Assembly: GCA_905479945.1 (NCBI GenBank)
Contig: CAJQOP010000037.1
Coordinates: 1 to 64,000, forward strand
From: an uncultured Glaciecola sp.
GTDB taxonomy: Bacteria; Pseudomonadota; Gammaproteobacteria; Enterobacterales; Alteromonadaceae
Length of the DNA: 64,000 nt
Reading direction: 5' to 3'
Position 1 is the first letter of the stretch, and every line of letters begins with the position of its first letter. The position numbers and the translations under genes are program-made. The notes beneath the pieces were generated by a model, which made no database searches, had not been told where the DNA came from, and was given only the letters and a program-made list of their open reading frames with translations. Of the stretch, positions 18,823-28,400 are shown piece after piece.

Positions 18823-21087
18823 CTAGGTTCTTTTAATATATTGTATAAAAGAGCTTTTATTTAAAAATAAACCTAATGAAAATAGTAGCAAGCCAACAAA
18901 TATATTGAGCTGCGCATTAGTCGCTGTTTGCGGTAATTTAGAGGCATATTTATTTTGCTCTAAGGCGGCTGTTTCAGGTGCACTAGGAAGTAAATCAACA
19001 GCTATCAAGCTGGTATATTCACTTACCATATGATGCTCCAGCGCGGTAGCGGTAATTTCTTGTATAATCTCATGCTCATCGTTATTTTTGTTGCGTTTAT
19101 CGCGAGTCAACTGCGCGATCTTTTCACGAGCCCATAAAACATTAATGCCTTTCGCTCTGCCTTGTTGTTCAAAAGTAGGCATTGCTGAAGACACTTGTTG
19201 AACTGACAGATTGTCGGATATATCTGCTGATGTGATGTGCATTACTGTAGGGGTGAAAGTCCACGGATTATTGTTATACGTGCCCATAAGTAAAGTGTCG
19301 TTTGCTTGAGTTTCAGTTAAATTGGAAGCGCCGATCATTGGCTGCTTATAAGTGATTACTAGTGGTTCGCTTGCATATAAATCGCCAATTACGTTTGGAT
19401 ACATCTCAAACTGCTGATACTGTTGAATGCCTTTAAAATTAAGTTGTATATCAGTCAGTGCAGGTGCATTTATTTTATTGAGTAATGCCGCCATTTTCTG
19501 TTTTACATGCTGAGTATCACCAATAAATGTAAAGCTGCCTTTGCCACTTTTTGCCGCTTCTGTCATAAAGTAACTATTAGGCGCTGCACCTATTCCTATG
19601 GTGAACAATCTCGCTCCATTAAGATTATTTTCAATCAAGGACATTAAGCGTGACTCATTGCTTACACTGCCGTCAGTTATAAATAAAATCTGTTTAAAAA
19701 GTTTGGGATCGCTTTTACTCTGCAAAGCCAAAGAAAGCGCTTGATGCATCTCTGTACCGCCATTTGCAGTTAATCCCGAGACAAAATCAAAAGCGTCTGT
19801 TTTGTTTTCGGCATCCGCATATCTTGAATTGCGCCACAGAAGTTCGGCCCTGCTATTAAATTCGATAATATTGAATTTATCTCGTGTACTTAAATCATCA
19901 ATGGCATAAGCAAGCGCCTGCTTCGCTTGCAAAATGGCAGCACCTGACATTGATCCCGATGTATCCAATACATAGATGACTTCTCGATCCAATATCGTTT
20001 GTTCGTCTGGCAGCGGTGGGTAGATAATAATCATTCCATATTCGCTGTCATTGACCAGTTGCATAAAGTGAGCGGAGCTTGGTTTACTGCCCAATTCTGG
20101 TTGCCAGCTAAGCACGAAATCGCGCATTTGCACCTCTGTATCGCTCAACGTTATTACATATTCGTTGTTGGCATTTGCCTGGGTGTTAATTCCATGGTGC
20201 TCACTTTCAAGTTGTGTAAGTTGTGTGCCTGCGTTCAAAGTGACACTAATGCTGATGTTTTCAGAAGAACCAAGTGCTCCGCTACTTTGGTTTTCATCCG
20301 AAGGCGTGCTTGAATTTGAGGGCGCATATCGCGGTGTTATTCCTAGAGGAAATCGCAATGAATATCCATCGTTAATGTATTGCAGCGTTTGTTGATATTC
20401 AATGTTGATGCGGACAGTTTCACCCGGGCCTATATTTGCTAGGCTATTAGTAAATAAGTTGGGTCTTCGTTGCTCAACCAAACTTGCTTTTTTACCATTG
20501 CGTTTAGCTTGTTCAAATAATTTTTTAGCGACTTTCTTTTCCTTTATTTGACCTTCAATTTTTCTATCGCCCACTTCAATCATAAGGTGATCAACTGCCG
20601 CGTTTTCAGGCAAAGGGAATACGTATAATCCGTTTACCCAATCATTACTTTGGTTGGTAAATGTTTGTGTTACTTTGGCTCTTGCTATCATCCCAGTTAC
20701 GGCAATTTCCACCTCGGTTTGAATGCTTTCACCTAATACAAAGTCAGGGCTTGATTGGTCTAGGTCGTCTGAATTTACTTCTACCTCTACTCCTTCAATA
20801 CTATGAAAGTATAACTGTCCGCTATGCGTGCCTGAATATGGGTCCATGTCAATTATTTTTGCATGCTGAATATTAATTTGTGTCTGTATGTTAGCGGTAT
20901 TTTGAGTACCAATTACATTCAGCCCTATGTTGTTAGTACCTTCCTGCTTGGCACTAGTTAGGGACGCACTCACAAAGGGCGAACTAACTGAACGCAGCGT
21001 GGCAGGGAATTCAGGAACAAGGGCCTGTATCACGCCTATTACAGTGAAGGCAGATACGACAATAACAAAGCGATACAAAGAAGACAT
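18823..21087 (-). CDS. Marine proteobacterial sortase target protein (VIT + vWA)
   Basis: The predicted sortase substrate, about 754 residues. It has an N-terminal signal/membrane segment, a VIT domain (about 105-230), a von Willebrand factor A domain with the metal-ion-dependent adhesion motif DTSGSMS (about 370), and a C-terminal sorting signal: LPQTA, a hydrophobic helix, then a Lys/Arg-ending tail. The start at 21087 has AAGGAA upstream and is better than the ATG ten codons earlier. VIT/vWA proteins resemble inter-alpha-trypsin-inhibitor heavy chains and commonly mediate protein binding at surfaces. Where the sortase attaches it in a Gram-negative envelope is not known from sequence. Confidence 0.92.
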   Translation of the reverse strand: MSSLYRFVIVVSAFTVIGVIQALVPEFPATLRSVSSPFVSASLTSAKQEGTNNIGLNVIGTQNTANIQTQINIQHAKIIDMDPYSGTHSGQLYFHSIEGVEVEVNSDDLDQSSPDFVLGESIQTEVEIAVTGMIARAKVTQTFTNQSNDWVNGLYVFPLPENAAVDHLMIEVGDRKIEGQIKEKKVAKKLFEQAKRNGKKASLVEQRRPNLFTNSLANIGPGETVRINIEYQQTLQYINDGYSLRFPLGITPRYAPSNSSTPSDENQSSGALGSSENISISVTLNAGTQLTQLESEHHGINTQANANNEYVITLSDTEVQMRDFVLSWQPELGSKPSSAHFMQLVNDSEYGMIIIYPPLPDEQTILDREVIYVLDTSGSMSGAAILQAKQALAYAIDDLSTRDKFNIIEFNSRAELLWRNSRYADAENKTDAFDFVSGLTANGGTEMHQALSLALQSKSDPKLFKQILFITDGSVSNESRLMSLIENNLNGARLFTIGIGAAPNSYFMTEAAKSGKGSFTFIGDTQHVKQKMAALLNKINAPALTDIQLNFKGIQQYQQFEMYPNVIGDLYASEPLVITYKQPMIGASNLTETQANDTLLMGTYNNNPWTFTPTVMHITSADISDNLSVQQVSSAMPTFEQQGRAKGINVLWAREKIAQLTRDKRNKNNDEHEIIQEITATALEHHMVSEYTSLIAVDLLPSAPETAALEQNKYASKLPQTATNAQLNIFVGLLLFSLGLFLNKSSFIQYIKRT

Positions 21088-21186
21088 GAAGGTTCCTTTC
21101 AAATAAAAAATAGTCATTTGCGACTATGGGTAATGGTTAATAGATAGTAAGTACGGAATAATAAATAATGGCCTAGCAGCTGGTGG

Positions 21187-21221
21187 TTTTGCGTTCAACA
21201 ATATTGATTGAGAACGCAAAA
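21187..21221. repeat. 10-bp perfect inverted repeat upstream of the sortase target gene
   Basis: TTTTGCGTTC (21187-21196) pairs with GAACGCAAAA (21212-21221) across a 15-base loop, in the gap between the PdsO gene and the sortase-target gene. The stem begins with T and ends with A on both strands, so it is not a standard terminator. It could be an mRNA stem or an operator. Confidence 0.6.
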
Positions 21222-21276
21222 CTTACAGTCGGCTAATTGAGTGGTAATGCCCTCTAGAAATAACTGAGGTGACGCG

Positions 21277-22128
21277 CTAGTTATTAGCGGCAGTTATTTC
21301 TGCAGGTTTGTTACTTATTTTTAGCGTTACGCGACGGTCAAAAAAGTTGTCTTCAAAGTTATCACTTCCACTGACTAACTCTGATTCGCCAAATGACTGA
21401 GCAATCACCTGCTGCTCATTTACAAATTGGCTGACTAGGTAGTCTTTAACAGCTTTTGCACGTTGCTCAGAAAGCACCTGATTATAGGTCGACTCGCCAC
21501 GCTGATCGGAGAAACCCGACAACTCAATTTTTAAACTTGGGTTTTTACGCAATTGGCTGGCTAAACCATCAAGCTGTGACTTGTAGTGGTCCTCAATTAA
21601 AAATGAGGCTGTTTTAAATTGAATGTTTGCTTCTAAGGAAGGAGTCACCTGCTGAATTGCTTTAGTCATAGCGCTGTCCATTTCGGCTATTTGTTGACTT
21701 GTGTTGGCAACCGAATTTTGATAATCCTGTTGCAAGACGGTAAGTTCTTCAGTAGTGCGATTTAACTCATTTTGGGTAAGCTCTAAGCGATTTTCATCAT
21801 TTATATCGTCGGCTATAAATAAACCAAATAAACCTGCTACTGCCGCGCCAACAGGACCAGCAACCGCTGCACCAAATACAATGCCGGTGCCCAAACCCAC
21901 CGCCTGGTTTATGCTCTCCTTTTCTACTAGCTGAAGCTCTTTATGCTGAAGCTCTTCTCTCTGAGGTTGTATTTGATCATCCTGTTGGCCGGCGACGGAA
22001 AACGCCGAAGCGCTAATTAAGCCAGTAAAGGCGATAGCTAAGGTCGTTTTAGTAAAGAGTTTTTTACTGAAAGCTGCGTTTTTTGTATTTGAATTGCTTG
22101 TGCTTAACTTGTTTATGCTTGTTTTCAT
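21277..22128 (-). CDS. pdsO: Sortase-associated OmpA-like protein PdsO
   Basis: An exported protein of about 283 residues: an N-terminal signal peptide (about 25-45), a glycine-zipper-like membrane stretch (GIVFGAAVAGPVGAAVAGLF, near 85-104), a helical coiled-coil segment, and a C-terminal OmpA-type peptidoglycan-binding domain with LSGFSDQRG near 195-203 and the QRAKAVKDYL helix. I place the start at the ATG at 22128, preceded by GGAGAGAATC; upstream in-frame starts lack this site. PdsO is a recognised component of the dedicated sortase cluster. Its peptidoglycan-binding domain makes it a candidate acceptor or scaffold for the sorted protein, which is inference. Confidence 0.88.
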   Translation of the reverse strand: MKTSINKLSTSNSNTKNAAFSKKLFTKTTLAIAFTGLISASAFSVAGQQDDQIQPQREELQHKELQLVEKESINQAVGLGTGIVFGAAVAGPVGAAVAGLFGLFIADDINDENRLELTQNELNRTTEELTVLQQDYQNSVANTSQQIAEMDSAMTKAIQQVTPSLEANIQFKTASFLIEDHYKSQLDGLASQLRKNPSLKIELSGFSDQRGESTYNQVLSEQRAKAVKDYLVSQFVNEQQVIAQSFGESELVSGSDNFEDNFFDRRVTLKISNKPAEITAANN

Positions 22129-22422
22129 GATTCTCTCCAAAGAAATATGTAATGTTGTTTTGTAAGGCCATGTCATTAAACAAAGAATTGATGGCGGTTT
22201 CGGGGAGAAAAAGTGGCAATGTTGAGGTCAATTGTGGCGAAAAAATGGAAATTGGAGTCAAAGCCTTTAACCCATGACGATTTTCTATATAGTGTTAATT
22301 GAATAAAGTATTTGAATCAGGCTTGCCTAATCAGCGGCTTTGTCATTAGCCTGCATTTACATAAGTCTATTACAGAACAAGTTTATAAAAGCAGCTTCAA
22401 ACAAATTTAGTTAAGGTGAGTT

Positions 22423-23121
22423 ATGTCAAAGCAAATTGCGCTAGTGGAAGATGATCAGGCACTGCGAGACAACTATGTGTCGGCATTGACTAAGCAAGGC
22501 TACGAAGTAAAAGCATACTCAAATCGACAAAAAGCTGAAGCAGCATTTGCACAACAATTGCCTGATCTTGCAATAGTGGATGTAGGCCTCGAAGATGAGA
22601 TAGACGGTGGTTTTGCTGTTTGCCAAACATTGCGCAGTATGTCAAAACACTTACCCATCATCTTTTTTACCGCGCGTGACAACGACTATGACACCATTTG
22701 CGGCTTGCGAATGGGCGCCGATGACTATCTGACAAAAGACATCAGTTTACCTCACTTACTTGCTCGAATCGCTGCGCTATTTAGGCGCACTGAATTATTG
22801 AACGAGCCATTGCTAGCCTCAGATCTTGTGCAATCTGGTGATTTAGTCATGGATAGCAAGCGCATGACTGTTAAGTGGAGAGGCCAAATTGTCGAGCTTA
22901 CGGTGACTGAATTCTGGATGCTGCATGCCATTGCTAAATTTGCAGGTCATGTTAAAAGTCGTCAGCAACTAATGGACGAATCGAAAATGGTGGTCGACGA
23001 CACGACAATCACATCTCACATAAAGCGCGTTCGCAAAAAATTCATTCAAGTGGATTCAAGTTTCGACAGAGTTGAGACTGTATATGGCATGGGCTATCGA
23101 TGGAAAGCAGATATTTCATGA
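22423..23121 (+). CDS. pdsR: Sortase-system response regulator PdsR
   Basis: An OmpR/PhoB-type response regulator of 232 residues. The receiver domain (about 1-120) contains the acidic pair near 9-10 (EDDQ), the phospho-acceptor Asp in LAIVDVGL (about 52), and the Lys of YLTKD. A winged-helix DNA-binding domain (about 130-230) follows, with the VYGMGYRW end typical of the family. AAGGTGAG lies upstream. It is divergent from pdsO and overlaps pdsS by four bases. The pair presumably controls the neighbouring sortase genes. Confidence 0.92.
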   Translation: MSKQIALVEDDQALRDNYVSALTKQGYEVKAYSNRQKAEAAFAQQLPDLAIVDVGLEDEIDGGFAVCQTLRSMSKHLPIIFFTARDNDYDTICGLRMGADDYLTKDISLPHLLARIAALFRRTELLNEPLLASDLVQSGDLVMDSKRMTVKWRGQIVELTVTEFWMLHAIAKFAGHVKSRQQLMDESKMVVDDTTITSHIKRVRKKFIQVDSSFDRVETVYGMGYRWKADIS

Positions 23122-25274
23122 AAAACTGGCGCATTGGCTTACGCATTAAGCTGCTCTTTTTCTCTCTATTCTTATTTGCGATTCCATACTTGGGGTATCA
23201 ATACGTTTGGGAGCTTGAGACATATTTAAGGATAGGCCAAGAAGAGACCATGGTTGGCACTGCAAGAGCCGTAGCTACCGCGTTACACGAGCGGCCTAAG
23301 CTGTTTGATGTACAGTCGTCGTTTTTAGCTAATGTTCGACCAGGTACTGATTTATATGCGCATCAAATCGATTCTGCTATTCAACTTGATGGGAACTTAG
23401 CAGATTGGCAGATTTATAAAACTTTCCAACTGAAATATGCTGAACAGAACCTTATTGAAATTCAGCAGGCATATCGGCCTCAGAGTTTGTCCTTTAAAAA
23501 CATGATAGGTCAGTATGAAAACTTCCTATATGCCATGTTTGAAGTATCAGATGATCAGGTGGTTTTTCGCGACCGAAACAGCTTGCGAATTGATCGCAAT
23601 GACTTCTTACAAATTGCATTAATTGACGTGAAAGGAGAATTTCAACGCTATGCAATTGCGCCAATGCAGGCTGGATGGGTTAACGCTTATTTGCTTAAGG
23701 CGGGCGTTGATTCTATTCAACCGGAGCGTTTAGAGACCAAAATTCAAGGCTATTGGGCACTCACTGAAAAAGGCTACTCAATAGAATTACGATTACCGGT
23801 TGGCATGATGTCTAGCAAAATTGCTTTTGCTATTACTGATGTTGACGACGCGCGCTCTCGGTTTGCAAAATATACTTTAGGAACGGCAGATCCTTCTCAG
23901 CCTGACTCACTGGGCACAATATTAATACCTTCTCCGGAGATTGAAAAAATATTGCAAGGCTTAAAGTACTCGAATGCGAGAGTATGGGTCATTGATAAAC
24001 ATATGCGGGTATTGGCAAAGTCGGGTGAAATTCAGCGCGCTAGTGGCATTAATCCAAGCGATTATAACAATCTAAATTCCAGTTGGTGGCAGCACATCGA
24101 AAATGAGTGGCTGTTGCCGCTGTATTATCAAATACTGACGAAACCGTCGTTTGATTTTATTGACGACTTAGAAAACGCATTTGTGTTAGATGGAGCAGAT
24201 ATAAATGAGGCATTGGACGGCACACCAAGTTCTTTATGGCGTTTGAGTTCAGATGAGAAAGCCGTTATTTTATCCGCTGCTCACCCTATTTATATTGATG
24301 AACAAGTGATGGGAGCTGTGGTTGTTGAACAAACCACAAACGGCATTCGTACACTGAGAAATCAAGCACTGGAAAAACAATTCCATTTTATACTAGCAGT
24401 AATTGTACTGGGTACCTTGGCCCTGTTTTTATTGGCGTCACGAATTTCTTGGCGTATTCGAAAGTTAAGGAACGAAACGGAAAGGGCAATCGATAGCTCG
24501 GGTAAAATAGTCAGTGAAATACAGGCTTCAACAAGCAATGATGAAATTGGTGATCTAAGCCGTACATTTAGCAATGTGCTATCTAAATTGAATCAATATA
24601 ACAGTTATCTGGAGAATATGGCGTCGCGTTTGTCGCACGAGTTACGCACCCCTGTGGCGATTGTGAATTCGTCGCTTGATAATCTATCATTGGATCAACA
24701 TTCAGCAGACAATCAGGCCTACATTGACCGTGCGAAAAATGGTATTACTCGCTTAAGTAAGATACTCACCAATATGAGTGAGGCAACTCGTTTGGAGCAA
24801 GCAATTCAAACCAGTGACATAGAAAATTTCATGCTTGATGAAGTATTAATTGGATGCTCTGAAGGCTATCGAATGGCTTATCCAAAAAGAGATTTTGCGC
24901 TTCAACTAGAGCTAGAGCAGCTACCTATTTCTGGCTCGCCTGAATTATTTGCGCAAATGCTCGATAAAATAGTGGCAAATGCAGTTGAATTTAGCGCTGA
25001 CGGTTCCTCGATAAGGATCGCGTTGACGGGTAACTCAAGAGCATTTCGCATTTATATTAGCAACCAAGGCCCTTTACTGCCTGAAAACATGCAAAAAGAG
25101 TTACTCGACTCCATGATCTCAGTGCGCAAGGAACAAAACTCGGAACAAGCACATTTAGGCTTGGGTTTGTATATAGCTAAAATGATTGCACTTTTCCATC
25201 ATGCAGATATTAATATTGATAATCAAACTGATGAATCGGGTGTTGTTGTCACAATAAGTTTTAAAAGTAGCTAG
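23118..25274 (+). CDS. pdsS: Sortase-system histidine kinase PdsS
   Basis: A membrane sensor kinase of 718 residues, starting at the ATGA overlap with pdsR. A first membrane helix (about 11-29) is followed by a very large periplasmic region (about 30-415), a second membrane helix (about 423-443), HAMP, the dimerisation/phospho-acceptor motif with His in LSHELRTP (near 505), and an ATPase domain with N-box and GLGLYI. The periplasmic part contains IQLDGNLADW, the sort of strand seen at the start of CBM9/DOMON-like carbohydrate-binding domains. A sugar or envelope ligand is therefore possible but unproven. Confidence 0.9.
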   Translation: MKNWRIGLRIKLLFFSLFLFAIPYLGYQYVWELETYLRIGQEETMVGTARAVATALHERPKLFDVQSSFLANVRPGTDLYAHQIDSAIQLDGNLADWQIYKTFQLKYAEQNLIEIQQAYRPQSLSFKNMIGQYENFLYAMFEVSDDQVVFRDRNSLRIDRNDFLQIALIDVKGEFQRYAIAPMQAGWVNAYLLKAGVDSIQPERLETKIQGYWALTEKGYSIELRLPVGMMSSKIAFAITDVDDARSRFAKYTLGTADPSQPDSLGTILIPSPEIEKILQGLKYSNARVWVIDKHMRVLAKSGEIQRASGINPSDYNNLNSSWWQHIENEWLLPLYYQILTKPSFDFIDDLENAFVLDGADINEALDGTPSSLWRLSSDEKAVILSAAHPIYIDEQVMGAVVVEQTTNGIRTLRNQALEKQFHFILAVIVLGTLALFLLASRISWRIRKLRNETERAIDSSGKIVSEIQASTSNDEIGDLSRTFSNVLSKLNQYNSYLENMASRLSHELRTPVAIVNSSLDNLSLDQHSADNQAYIDRAKNGITRLSKILTNMSEATRLEQAIQTSDIENFMLDEVLIGCSEGYRMAYPKRDFALQLELEQLPISGSPELFAQMLDKIVANAVEFSADGSSIRIALTGNSRAFRIYISNQGPLLPENMQKELLDSMISVRKEQNSEQAHLGLGLYIAKMIALFHHADINIDNQTDESGVVVTISFKSS

Positions 25275-25461
25275 TCCTGCCGATACATAGTCATGATGCT
25301 AGAGTTAACAAACCCAAGCGCTATCGCGACGACCCTTGTGACAAATTAAAACGTTAGTTATTTAAAATCATACACTATATGTGTATCGACTATTTTTAAG
25401 TTGACTCTCACAAGGTAAATTGTCTCATAGGATATAAACTTTTTCTTTGGATACATTTACA

Positions 25462-28400
25462 ATGCCAAGACACCCACTATTTTCAATTTTTTCTTGTACA
25501 AAGCGTTTTCTTCTTCTCGCTTTGCTGGCTATTAGTCCTGCCTGCTTTGCTCTGGGTGATAAATTGGCGCGTCAAGATGAGTCGACACTGAGTTTAGTTG
25601 CATACTCGGGTATCGGGTTAATTGTTCTTTTCCTTGGTATTGCTATTTACGCATTGATTACCATGAAATCCAAAGACAAAATAATTGAAATACATGATGA
25701 AATTGTTAGCCATAGAGACGAAATGCTAAACCGGATTAGCAGCGGCGTCATTATGGTTGGCTTGCGTGGCAACGTGATCGAGTTAAATACACCAGCAGCT
25801 AAATTATTGGGGCGAGAGAAAAGCAGAGTAGTGAATCAACCATTAGTTAATTTTTTTGGTGAAGAATCAAAAGATGCCATTAATAAGGCAATGAATACTA
25901 CCGAAACAAGCAAAATGGTCGTGAATGCGCCGGCCAGTAACATCGAGTTGCGCCTGAGTATTGCGAAAAATACGTCTATGTACGATGGCGTTGCCTTCGT
26001 TATTTGTATTGAAGACGTGAATAGTTATGAAAAAGAAATTAAGGCAACCAAGCTTAGCTTGGTAGAATTAAATGAGCTAACCGAACACTTGTATTTAGGT
26101 CAGATGTCGATTGATTTTGAATCTGAAAGCTTTGAAGCGAATCAAATATTATCAACTATTTTGGGCCATGGTGATGAAGTATTTGGCGATTTTGAGGCCC
26201 TAAACAAACTTATCTGTCCAAACAATGCGGCGTTCTGGAAGCAATCTTTTGAATTAGCGAAAGAACAACATGAGGTTGATTTTAGAACCGTTTTTCAGTC
26301 GATAGAATTTAAAGTTCCTGTGAGAGTTGTTGCAATTAGCACTGCGAAGAACAGCAAAGGTAAATCAACAGCGTTTAAACTTCTAGTGATTGACGAAACT
26401 GAAATACGCTCAAATCAAATAAAGCAATATTCCAGTGAACAAAAAGTAAAGGCAATGATGAACGTGTCCTTACACCCTTTGTATGTGCTCGACGATGAAT
26501 GTCGAATTGTTTCTTGTAATAGTCCGTTCGAACGCATGTTTGGTGTTCGCTTGGCGGAAATCAAAAATAAACGCTTTGACTTATTAAATCTGGTGCCAGA
26601 AGATATTAATATTCTGCACAACCCGGATGAGACGCCCGTAACTATTGGTCGAGCTTTGAACCGAGAATTTAATGCCAAGGTAGGCAAGAAAAACGATCGC
26701 GATTTACTTCCTGCTGACGCGCCGCGTAGCTTCAATGATGAAAACGACGGCAGTACAACATTGCATTTACGGGTAACTTTACAAGCTTTTGGCGATGACA
26801 AAAATCAACGCTCTGGTTTTGCTGGTATGTTCCAAGATTTGACTTTACTAACAGAAACTCAGCTTCAACTTGAAGCAGAGCGTGCTCACTTCTCAAATTT
26901 GTTAGATATAGCGCCTATCGCTGTTGCCACCATAGATTCTGAAGATAAAATTGTGCACGCCAATACCGCAATGACTGAGCGTCTGGGCCTGAACGAGAAA
27001 GAGCTCAAAAAAGGCACTTTTTATCAGTTGTTCAATGACGCCGATTCTGCTGGACGTGCAGCTAAGCAACTTCATCAAACAGGCAGGTTACGAGGCTTCC
27101 ATACCAGTTTGCGCGGTAAAAATGAGGTGATGCACCCCAGTGAATTACACATTGATTCATTCGGTAAAGAAAAAGAACAATATGTCTGTTGGGTGTCAGA
27201 CCGCTCTGGAGAGCAGTTCCAAGAAGATAAGTTCCATGGATTGCTCGAACATAGCAGCATGCCAATGGCGATTCTAGATGAAAAAGGCTTTTCTAAAGTT
27301 AACCCTGCAGCTTGCGAATTCTTTGGCGTTGAGAATGAGGACGACCTATGGGGCTTTGCTCCGTATTCGATGGACCTAAATATCGATGAAGGTGAGGCCT
27401 ACGAACTAGAACGCATAGTTAACAAAGTAAAGTATGACGGTAGAGCAAAAACTATTAATTGGGAACACCAGGTCGGAACAACATCGAGGCCTTGCCAGGC
27501 AACCTACATTCCGGTTTATAAAGGCAAAGAGTTCGATTCGATTTTGTGTATGTGGACTAACTTAACAGAAATCATTCAAGCTGATCAGGCAAGGTTAGAG
27601 GCCATTACTGCGCACAAGGAAGCTGAACGAGAAGTAGCTGAAAACCAATCGTTATTGCGTTCAAGCCATGAACAACTTGCCACTAAATTAAAAGACCTAC
27701 GTAACACTGAAACCAAACTGCAATCTGTGCAGGACGATTTGTCAGAAGCTAAAATTGATTACATTACTCTGCAAGAGCAACACCAAAGTGTGACTGATAA
27801 CTTACAGAAAGTTCAGAATGACTATTCACAAAGTCGAGAAATGCTAAGTGAAGCTCAAGAAGTAAATAACTCGCTAACTGAACAACTAGAGCTTTCGACC
27901 AAGAAGGTTAATAATCTGCAGGCTCAACGCAATCAAATTTCCAACGAACTGCAACTCAGCGAGAAAAACTATAAAGAAGCGCAAACGCAGCTTGAAGCTA
28001 GTGAGGCCAATACCAAACAGCTGCAGTTAGAGCAGCAGCAGCAGCAAGAAAAAATGCAGGCCTATGTGGCACAAATTGATTCCCTCAAGCAATCAATTAC
28101 GGATAAAGATGCAGAGATTAATGAAGTTGGTTCTCAAATAACTGGATTGCAGGAACAGTTGCACAACAGCGATAGCAATAGTGCAAAACTCAAGCAAGCA
28201 CTAATTAATCAGCGTAAAGCTAGCGAAGAAGCTGAAACGCAGCGCAGAGAATTAGAGCAAACGTATAAAATAGCCCAGTCTGAATTAACTAATAAAGTGC
28301 GTCATGTTGAGCATCTACAAAATGAAATGCAACAGTTTGAAGAAATGTCGAAGCAAGAAAAAGGCGACATGGCTATACAACAGAGTAAGTTAGAGCAAGA

